The position numbers and the translations under genes are program-made. A stretch of DNA of 64,000 nt from assembly GCF_009388985.1 (NCBI RefSeq), contig NZ_CP036422.1, positions 1 through 64,000 of the forward strand, in the 5' to 3' direction. This DNA comes from Halioglobus maricola (lineage in GTDB: Bacteria; Pseudomonadota; Gammaproteobacteria; Pseudomonadales; Halieaceae). How positions within the stretch are numbered: position 1 is the first letter of the stretch; each line of letters starts with the position of its first letter. Shown one piece after another: positions 1 to 8,813 of this stretch. The notes below the pieces were generated by a model, which was not told where the DNA came from, made no database searches, and saw only the letters and a program-made list of their open reading frames with translations.

Positions 1-1473
1 TTGCCTGGTGTAGTGTGGCAACAGTGTATCGACCGGCTGCAGGACGAATTACCGTCGCAGCAGTTTAATACCTGGATTCGGCCTTTGCAGGCCTCTACGG
101 ACGGACAGTGTCTCACGCTGTTTGCGCCCAATCGTTTTATCAAGGATTTTGTCTCTGACAAGTTTGCCGGCCGTATTGCCGAACTTGTCAGTGAACTGGA
201 GCCCAGTGGCCCGCTGGATGTCGTGCTCGAAATTGGTGCAACGCGCCAGGTAGCGCCGACGGTCACTGCAAGTGCGCCCGTGCCAGTTGCGGCACCAGCA
301 CAAAACACGTTTACCCCGCCACCCAGTAGCGACATGGCACCGGGTGTGTCCGGTTTTGCTGTTTCCAGACAAGAGCCTGCAGCTGCACCGGTTCCGCGAG
401 ATGCGCCGAGGGAAAATCTCCGCCAGGCCGAGATTGCCGGCTCTCTTCAGCACCAGAACGGTCTGGTAGAGAATTACACGTTTGACAATTTCGTCGAGGG
501 TAAATCGAACCAGTTGGCATTGGCGGCGGCGCGTCAGGTCGCTGAGAACCCGGGCGATTCCTACAACCCACTATTCCTGTACGGCGGAGTCGGTCTTGGT
601 AAGACACACCTGATGCACGCGGTGGGCAACGCGCTGCGTCAGCAGAAACCGGATGCAAAGATCGTTTATCTGCATTCTGAACGTTTTGTGGCAGATATGG
701 TCAAGGCGCTGCAATTGAACGCGATCAGTGACTTCAAGCGCTACTATCGTACGGTGGACGCGTTGTTGATCGACGATATCCAGTTTTTTGCTAAAAAAGA
801 TCGCTCACAAGAAGAATTTTTCCACACGTTTAACGCCCTGCTCGAGGGTGGTCAGCAGATGATCCTTACCTGCGATCGCTATCCCAAGGAAATTGACGGG
901 CTGGAAGAGCGGCTTAAGTCGCGTTTCGGCTGGGGCTTGACGGTAGCGGTTGAGCCACCTGAACTTGAGACACGGGTAGCGATTCTGATGAAGAAAGCGA
1001 CCCAGGCACGGGTGGATCTACCACCTGATTCAGCGTTTTTTATAGCTCAGCGTATTCGCTCGAATGTAAGGGAGCTGGAAGGCGCGCTAAAGAGAGTGAT
1101 AGCGAACGCTCACTTCACTGGTCGGGACATCGATATAGACCTGATCAAGGACAGCCTTAAGGATTTACTGGCGCTGCAGGACAAGCAGGTGAGCCTGGAT
1201 AATATTCAGCGCACCGTGGCGGAGTATTACAAGATTAAAGTGGCGGATCTTATGTCCAGGCGGCGCAGTCGTTCGGTAGCCAGGCCGCGTCAGGTGGCCA
1301 TGGCTCTTGCCAAGGAGCTGACTAATCACAGCCTGCCTGAAATTGGTGATAGTTTTGGGGGCAGAGATCACACGACAGTTCTTCACGCATGTCGTAAAAT
1401 CAAGGAACTTCGCGAAACCAACTCGGATATACGTGAAGATTATAAGAATCTGCTGAGATCCCTCACTACCTGA
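1..1473 (+). CDS. dnaA: Chromosomal replication initiator protein DnaA
   Basis: DnaA binds DnaA boxes at oriC, oligomerises with ATP and opens the duplex for DnaB loading. The 490-residue protein has all four domains: DnaB/DiaA-interacting domain I (about 1-80), a Pro/Ala-rich linker (about 81-150), the AAA+ domain with Walker A GGVGLGKT (195-202), Walker B LLIDDIQF (255-262) and an arginine-finger region LKSRFGWG (305-312), and the domain IV DnaA signature [15 protein letters not shown] (453-467). Sensor I reads TCDRYP where the family usually has TSDRYP. The start is TTG at base 1; the N-terminus [20 protein letters not shown] aligns with pseudomonad DnaA, so this start is credible although its ribosome site is off-window. 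It is followed by dnaN, recF and gyrB, the classic origin cluster. No canonical DnaA box was seen in the window, so oriC probably lies upstream. Confidence 0.97.
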   Translation: MPGVVWQQCIDRLQDELPSQQFNTWIRPLQASTDGQCLTLFAPNRFIKDFVSDKFAGRIAELVSELEPSGPLDVVLEIGATRQVAPTVTASAPVPVAAPAQNTFTPPPSSDMAPGVSGFAVSRQEPAAAPVPRDAPRENLRQAEIAGSLQHQNGLVENYTFDNFVEGKSNQLALAAARQVAENPGDSYNPLFLYGGVGLGKTHLMHAVGNALRQQKPDAKIVYLHSERFVADMVKALQLNAISDFKRYYRTVDALLIDDIQFFAKKDRSQEEFFHTFNALLEGGQQMILTCDRYPKEIDGLEERLKSRFGWGLTVAVEPPELETRVAILMKKATQARVDLPPDSAFFIAQRIRSNVRELEGALKRVIANAHFTGRDIDIDLIKDSLKDLLALQDKQVSLDNIQRTVAEYYKIKVADLMSRRRSRSVARPRQVAMALAKELTNHSLPEIGDSFGGRDHTTVLHACRKIKELRETNSDIREDYKNLLRSLTT

Positions 1474-1509
1474 TGGTAACTGAGAGATAGGAAGTTTTGT
1501 CTTTAATAT

Positions 1510-1529
1510 AGCGAGCGGAACTGCTCGCT
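1510..1529. other. Hairpin in dnaA-dnaN spacer
   Basis: A perfect 7-bp inverted repeat, AGCGAGC at 1510-1516 and GCTCGCT at 1523-1529, with a 6-nt loop lies 25 bases before the dnaN start. No T-run follows, so it is not a clear terminator. It could modulate dnaA-dnaN read-through or mRNA stability; that is inference. Confidence 0.4.
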
Positions 1530-1554
1530 CTTGTGCCAAGGAATAACGAAGCAT

Positions 1555-2658
1555 ATGAAATTCACGATTTCACGGGATGCACTGATCAAGCCGTTGAATC
1601 TCGTGGCTGGCGTGGTCGAACGTCGCCAGACACTCCCTATTCTTGCCAATGTATTACTGCAGCTTGAGGGCGATAGGCTCTCCCTGACGGGCACCGACCT
1701 GGAAGTTGAGCTCGTAGGCCGTGTGCAGCTGCCGGGCGCAAGCGAACCTGGCGAAGTGACTGTACCAGCACGTAAGCTGGTGGATATTTGTAAATCCTTG
1801 CCTGAAGGCAGTGATATCAGCTTCACGGCCGAAGAAGGCAAGGTTACGGTGAAGTCCGGCAGAAGTCGCTTTACGCTCTCCACGTTGCCTGCTCGGGAGT
1901 TTCCAAATGTCGAAGATAGTATGGGGACTCACCAGTTCACCTTGAAGCAGGGCGAACTCAAGCGACTGATCGACCGCACCGGCTTTGCCATGGCGCAACA
2001 AGACGTTCGTTATTACCTGAACGGTATGTTGTGGGAGCTTAAAGAGCAAAATTTGCGGGTTGTCGCGACTGATGGCCACCGCCTCGCCTTGTGTACATTG
2101 CCATCAAAAGTTGATGTAGAGGGCGACACTCAGGTCATCCTGCCACGCAAGGGCGTGTTGGAGATGGCCCGGCTGTTATTGGAAGATGATGAAGATATTG
2201 CGATCGTCATTGGTAGTAACCATATTCGCGCTACCACTAATGAGTTCACATTCACATCGAAGCTAGTTGACGGCAAGTTCCCCGATTATCAACGCGTATT
2301 GCCGCGTAATCCCAACAAGATCGTGATGGGTTCGCGCCTCGAACTCCGTCAGGCTTTTACCCGCACAGCGATTCTTTCAAATGAGAAATATCGCGGAGTG
2401 CGTCTTAAGCTGACAGACAATAGCCTTGATATTGTCGCTAACAACCCAGAACAGGAAGAAGCCGAAGAGGCCGTTCCAGTGGAATACCAGGGCGAGTCTC
2501 TGGAGATTGGCTTTAACGTCAGTTACCTGTTGGATGTTTTGGCGGTTCTCAGCGGTGAGCAGATCAAAATGTCTCTCTCTGATGCCAATAGCAGCGCGCT
2601 GCTGGAGGAATCTGATGAGGGCGATTCCGTCTATGTGGTTATGCCGATGCGTCTCTGA
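1555..2658 (+). CDS. dnaN: DNA polymerase III subunit beta (sliding clamp)
   Basis: The beta clamp is a ring-shaped homodimer that tethers polymerase III and many repair proteins to DNA. The product is 367 residues, the usual length, begins MKFTISRDALIKPLNLVAGVV and ends in the near-invariant VVMPMRL. The three tandem clamp domains span the whole length. I chose the ATG at 1555, giving the canonical N-terminus, over an in-frame upstream ATG at 1531; AAGGAATAACG lies just before 1555. It sits 81 bases after dnaA and 47 bases before recF, so co-transcription is likely. Confidence 0.97.
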   Translation: MKFTISRDALIKPLNLVAGVVERRQTLPILANVLLQLEGDRLSLTGTDLEVELVGRVQLPGASEPGEVTVPARKLVDICKSLPEGSDISFTAEEGKVTVKSGRSRFTLSTLPAREFPNVEDSMGTHQFTLKQGELKRLIDRTGFAMAQQDVRYYLNGMLWELKEQNLRVVATDGHRLALCTLPSKVDVEGDTQVILPRKGVLEMARLLLEDDEDIAIVIGSNHIRATTNEFTFTSKLVDGKFPDYQRVLPRNPNKIVMGSRLELRQAFTRTAILSNEKYRGVRLKLTDNSLDIVANNPEQEEAEEAVPVEYQGESLEIGFNVSYLLDVLAVLSGEQIKMSLSDANSSALLEESDEGDSVYVVMPMRL

Positions 2659-2705
2659 TTTGAGGCGCTTACACCCCTCCCCCCTTCTGACATCGCAGCG
2701 GGCAG

Positions 2706-3809
2706 ATGGATAGTCCCACCCTCTCCCGTTTGCACATTCATCATGTACGTAATCTTCAGCAGGTAGACCTTGAAGGTTTGCGTCGCGTGAATGTGTTTTA
2801 TGGGCGCAACGGAAGCGGCAAGACCAGTATCCTTGAGGCCATCCACCTGCTGGGGATGGCGCGTTCGTTTCGCGGCAGTATTAAGTCGTTGATAAGCCAC
2901 GGCTCCACCCAGACAACTGTTTTTGGCGAAATTCTGCCAGGGAAGCTCCCACTGGGTATACGCAGAGAGCTGACGGGAGAAGTAAAACTAAAGATCGGCG
3001 GCGAGCCAGTGCGAACAGTGGCTGCAATGGCAGAGCAACTGCCGCTTCAGGTGATCAATGCAGATAGTTTTGATTTGCTGACCGGCGCCCCTGCGGCCAG
3101 GCGTCAGTATCTCGATTGGGGAGTGTTCCACGTGGAACACCGCTTCTTTGACCAGTGGCAACGCTTTCAGAGGGGCATAAAACAACGCAATATGCTTCTG
3201 CGCCGTGGTAAACTACCAGCAGAAGAGCTGGCTGTATGGACTCGCGATGTAGCGTCCTGCGGCGAGGCGATAACAAGCTATCGAAAAGCTTATTTCAAGC
3301 TGCTGGAGCCACGGTTTCTGGCGATTATGGAGAAGCTGTCACCGTCACTTACGGGGCTTGAGCTTCGCTTTCGACAGGGCTGGGACAAGCAAATCAGCTA
3401 TGAGTTGGCACTGGAGAACAGCGAGCCTTCTGATCGCGAGCAAGGATACACGCATGTCGGCCCTCAGCGCGCCGATATTCGTGTTTTGATCGATGGGCAT
3501 GTGGCCGCTGACACGTTGTCACGAGGCCAGCAAAAGCTCGTCGTATGCGGCCTTAAGCTGGCGCAGGGGCAGTTGTTGAGCGAGAAAGGCCGTGGCATGT
3601 GTACCTATTTGGTGGACGATCTGCCTTCCGAGCTTGATGAGCAGCACAGCACGCTTATTTGCCAGCAGTTGGCTGACATGAAGGCTCAGGTATTTATTAC
3701 CTGCGTGCACCGGAGAGACCTCGCCGGGGTGTGGCCTGAGGCCGAAGAGGAAGAATTTGCCATGTTCCACGTGGAACACGGTGGGGTATCTACCGCTGAA
3801 TCGCGGTGA
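2706..3809 (+). CDS. recF: DNA replication and repair protein RecF
   Basis: RecF is an SMC/ABC-like ATPase that helps load RecA at single-strand gaps with RecO and RecR. The 367-residue protein has Walker A GRNGSGKTS (33-41), ABC signature LSRGQQKLV (271-279) and a Walker B/D-loop region YLVDDLPSELD (301-311). The residue string FHVEH appears twice, at 141-145 and 354-358. In both cases it is encoded by a perfect parS palindrome, so those codons are constrained by ParB binding as well as by protein function. The second copy lies in a poorly conserved C-terminal tail, the first in the middle of the ATPase. The ATG at 2706 follows a GCAGCGGGCAG stretch. gyrB starts 36 bases after the stop. Confidence 0.96.
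   Translation: MDSPTLSRLHIHHVRNLQQVDLEGLRRVNVFYGRNGSGKTSILEAIHLLGMARSFRGSIKSLISHGSTQTTVFGEILPGKLPLGIRRELTGEVKLKIGGEPVRTVAAMAEQLPLQVINADSFDLLTGAPAARRQYLDWGVFHVEHRFFDQWQRFQRGIKQRNMLLRRGKLPAEELAVWTRDVASCGEAITSYRKAYFKLLEPRFLAIMEKLSPSLTGLELRFRQGWDKQISYELALENSEPSDREQGYTHVGPQRADIRVLIDGHVAADTLSRGQQKLVVCGLKLAQGQLLSEKGRGMCTYLVDDLPSELDEQHSTLICQQLADMKAQVFITCVHRRDLAGVWPEAEEEEFAMFHVEHGGVSTAESR
3124..3139. other. parS site 1 (ParB-binding palindrome)
   Basis: TGTTCCACGTGGAACA is a perfect 16-bp palindrome and remains palindromic to 18 bp at 3123-3140. It matches the conserved chromosomal parS consensus TGTTNCACGTGNAACA. It lies inside the recF coding region and encodes FHVEH. parS seeds ParB spreading and SMC loading near the origin. 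parA and parB are not in the window; in related genomes they lie on the other side of oriC. Confidence 0.93.
3763..3778. other. parS site 2 (ParB-binding palindrome)
   Basis: This is a second perfect copy of TGTTCCACGTGGAACA, 639 bp after the first and close to the recF stop codon, again encoding FHVEH. The same orientation-independent palindrome twice within one gene makes a ParB-nucleating cluster very likely. Confidence 0.93.
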
Positions 3810-3836
3810 ACTCATTATAAATAGCAGCAATTTTGA

Positions 3837-6260
<2,424 letters not shown>

Positions 6261-6309
6261 TTGCTGAGATTTTTTAGCAGGTGTTGTTTCATGATCTAGA
6301 CTCTAGATT

Positions 6310-8193
6310 ATGAAAAAACTCCTGCAAAAACTCCTTTCCCCAGCTCTCATTCTGTCCGCTGCGCACGTAGCGGCGGACAGCTATTCACCCCACGCCGGGG
6401 AGACCTACCCCACCCAGCTGCTGTTTGGGGAAACACACGTACATTCTGCACTTTCTGCCGATGCCGGTGGTGGTGGCACCAAGATGATGCCCCGTGATGT
6501 TTACCGTTTCGCGGCGGGCGCGGAGGTGAGCAGCAATACTGGCCAACAAGTCCGACTGTTCCGGCCGTTCGATTTTTTCGCGCTCACCGAACATACCGAC
6601 GGAATGGGTTCGATCACCGATGTTTTGCGCGGTGCACCCAATATTCTGGCAGATCCTCAGGGCAAACATTTCTATACCGAATTTAACGCCGGGGGAGATC
6701 GGGCCAAAGCGGCCTCTGTTGAATTGATTCGCCTGTTCAGCCAGGGCGAATTGTCTGATGCGCTCAACTATCAACCCGGCAACCCAGGCTATAAGGCCAC
6801 CTGGGAAGACCTCGTTGCGGCCGCAGAGGAATACAACCGCCCGGGTGTATTCACCACACTGATCGCCTATGAATGGACGTCCCTTGTTCAGGGCAACAAC
6901 CTGCACCGCAATGTCATATTCCGCGACGGCCCCGAGCGTGCATTGCAGAAACTCCCCTTTACCATGACTCCACCTCAAGGCAGCCCTGACCCACGCGATC
7001 TGTGGAAGTGGCTCGAAGACTACGAGAAAACCACTGGAGGTGATGTGTTGGCGATTCCGCACAACTCCAACCTGTCGAATGGCATCATGTTTGCCCTGCA
7101 GAATGATTTTGAAGATGGCGCCGCCTATGACGACAAATACCTTGAAGACCGGGCTCGCTGGGAGCGTTTGGTCGAAATTGGCCAGACCAAGGGTGATAGC
7201 GAAACGCACCCGAGTTTATCGCCAGACGATGAGTTCGCAGACTACGAGACCTGGGACTGGGCGAACCTTGACCTGACCGCCCGCAAGACCAAGGAGATGA
7301 TGAAAACGGAGTACGTGCGTGAAGCGTTGAAGAATGGCGTTCGGTTTGAGCGTGAACGGGGTACCAACCCGTTCAAGCTGGGTTTTGTTGGCGGCTCGGA
7401 TATTCACACGGGTCTCTCCACCAGTTTCGATGACAACTTCTTTGGTGCGTTTGCCTGGGCAGAGCCTTCGCCAGAGCGTGCGCTGAAAATGGTTAAGGAG
7501 AACAAGGAGCTCGGTATTCGCTATAAAGGCTGGCAATACGCCTCGCCCGGCCCAACCGCTGTGTGGGCCGAGGAAAATACCCGGGGCGCCATCTTTGATG
7601 CTATGGAGCGACGCGAAACCTACGCCACCACTGGCCCTCGTATCCGACTCAGGTTCTTTGGCGGCTACGATTTCGATAAATCAGATATAGCGGGCCGCAA
7701 TTTGGCGAGAATAGGATATGCCAAGGGTGTTCCCATGGGCGGTGACCTTGGGGCAGCGCCCTCAGGAACAGTTCCGGGCTTTATGCTCTGGGCACAGCGC
7801 GACCCCGATGGCGCCAATCTGGATCGCCTGCAAATCGTCAAGGGTTGGGTCGATGCGTCCGGGGCTACCCGCGAGAAAGTCTACGACGTCGCCTGGAGTG
7901 GCGATCGCAAACCAGGCCGAGACGGTAAATTACCGCCGGTTGGCGATACGGTCGATCTGAGTATCCCGAGTTGGACCAATACCATTGGTTCGGCTGAGTT
8001 GCTCACCGTGTGGTCTGACCCCGATTTCGACCCGGGGATGCAGGCCTTCTACTATGCGCGTGTACTGGAAATTCCAACTCCACGCTGGACGGCTTATGAC
8101 CATATTCGTCTGAAAGCACCCATCGATAGCACCGTAAAGCTTAAGACCCAGGAACGGGCCTACAGTTCTCCTATCTGGTACTCACCAGAGTAA
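6310..8193 (+). CDS. Secreted DUF3604 family protein (PHP-like metal-dependent fold)
   Basis: A 627-residue protein with a signal peptide (about 1-22, ending HVAAD). Histidine motifs typical of the DUF3604 family and its PHP-phosphoesterase relatives are visible: GETHVHSAL (about 41-49), ALTEHTDGMG (91-100), AIPHNSNLSNG (about 249) and VGGSDIHTG (about 362). These suggest a periplasmic metal-dependent hydrolase. The substrate is unknown; family members often occur in marine bacteria near sulfatase or phosphonate genes, but here the neighbour is gyrB. It starts only 49 bases after gyrB and no clear Shine-Dalgarno precedes ATG 6310 (the leader reads CTAGACTCTAGATT), so expression may depend on gyrB read-through or a weak internal promoter. 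The family call is firm; the function is not. Confidence 0.85.
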   Translation: MKKLLQKLLSPALILSAAHVAADSYSPHAGETYPTQLLFGETHVHSALSADAGGGGTKMMPRDVYRFAAGAEVSSNTGQQVRLFRPFDFFALTEHTDGMGSITDVLRGAPNILADPQGKHFYTEFNAGGDRAKAASVELIRLFSQGELSDALNYQPGNPGYKATWEDLVAAAEEYNRPGVFTTLIAYEWTSLVQGNNLHRNVIFRDGPERALQKLPFTMTPPQGSPDPRDLWKWLEDYEKTTGGDVLAIPHNSNLSNGIMFALQNDFEDGAAYDDKYLEDRARWERLVEIGQTKGDSETHPSLSPDDEFADYETWDWANLDLTARKTKEMMKTEYVREALKNGVRFERERGTNPFKLGFVGGSDIHTGLSTSFDDNFFGAFAWAEPSPERALKMVKENKELGIRYKGWQYASPGPTAVWAEENTRGAIFDAMERRETYATTGPRIRLRFFGGYDFDKSDIAGRNLARIGYAKGVPMGGDLGAAPSGTVPGFMLWAQRDPDGANLDRLQIVKGWVDASGATREKVYDVAWSGDRKPGRDGKLPPVGDTVDLSIPSWTNTIGSAELLTVWSDPDFDPGMQAFYYARVLEIPTPRWTAYDHIRLKAPIDSTVKLKTQERAYSSPIWYSPE

Positions 8194-8199
8194 AGCTCA

Positions 8200-8296
8200 A
8201 CTCAGCGATGCGGTAAACAACTCACCGCGCCGCTGAGTCACTTCATCGCGGAACACCCGCGCTTCGACGAAACACGGTTTTTCTGTGCCATTTTTT
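8200..8296 (+). terminator. Structured 3' region after DUF3604 gene, possible terminator
   Basis: Two structures follow the stop codon. The first is a compound hairpin: ACTCAGCG 8200-8207 pairs with CGCTGAGT 8231-8238, and an inner GCGGT 8210-8214 pairs with ACCGC 8224-8228; it lacks a T-run. The second is a short stem CACGG 8273-8277 with CTGTG 8283-8287, followed by six Ts at 8291-8296, a plausible weak intrinsic terminator. No gene was found in 8194-8384. Confidence 0.4.
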
Positions 8297-8384
8297 CTCC
8301 TACCTTAAGTCTCAAGAGCAGCGCAGAACGGGTCTGGGCTGGCTACAAAAGAAAGGGCATGTCGCCCTGTAGGGAGAAAACCTC

Positions 8385-8729
8385 ATGAACCGTATCGTAA
8401 CTAAAAGCATTTTGTCCGCCGCCGCTATTGCTGTGACTGCGGGCCTTTCTTTCAACGCAGCAGCCGAGAGCATGAACGAGACGCTGGTAGAAGCATCTCA
8501 AGTGCCTAGCACTACCGTGTCCTTTTCTCGCGCAGAGTTGGCCACTGAAGAGGGGCGGATCGCGGTAGAAAACCGTATTCGCGAAGCCGCTGAAGATGTA
8601 TGTGGCCCAATGGATTACCACCGCGCCGGTGGCCTGGCGGGTGTCGCTGATAGCCGTGAGTGTCTCGACTCAGCCGTGGCAGCTGCCATGAGCCAGATTG
8701 GTGCAGACCAGGTTGCCGCCATCGACTGA
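8385..8729 (+). CDS. UrcA family small exported protein
   Basis: A 114-residue protein with a clear signal peptide (about 1-27, ending NAAAES). The mature part shows the UrcA family pattern: a conserved hydrophobic strand TVSFSRAELAT, then a helix ENRIREAAEDVCG with Cys73, and a second conserved Cys93 in SRECLDSAV, probably forming a disulfide. The molecular function of UrcA proteins is not known. A good AGGGAG ribosome site (8371-8376) sits 8 bases before ATG 8385. The leader has a small AGGGC/GCCCT hairpin just before it. A strong terminator follows, so this is a single-gene transcription unit. Confidence 0.8.
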   Translation: MNRIVTKSILSAAAIAVTAGLSFNAAAESMNETLVEASQVPSTTVSFSRAELATEEGRIAVENRIREAAEDVCGPMDYHRAGGLAGVADSRECLDSAVAAAMSQIGADQVAAID

Positions 8730-8751
8730 TTACCAGTCCTGACCCCTGCTA

Positions 8752-8800
8752 CCCCTGGTGGGGGTCACCAGGGGCGTTGTTGCGGAGCAGCGCCCCTTTT
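8752..8800 (+). terminator. Intrinsic terminator with an overlapping alternative hairpin
   Basis: AGGGGCGTTG (8770-8779) pairs with CAGCGCCCCT (8788-8797), one G-U pair, 8-nt loop, followed by TTTTCT: a good Rho-independent terminator for the UrcA gene. A second 9-bp stem, CCCCTGGTG (8752-8760) with CACCAGGGG (8766-8774), shares bases 8770-8774 with it, so the two folds exclude each other. Confidence 0.8.
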
Positions 8801-8813
8801 CTATTTCCGTGGC

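Noticed and set aside
1474..1554. Secondary oriC between dnaA and dnaN
   Set aside because: No TTATCCACA-like boxes and no long AT-rich unwinding tract are present in the 81-base spacer.
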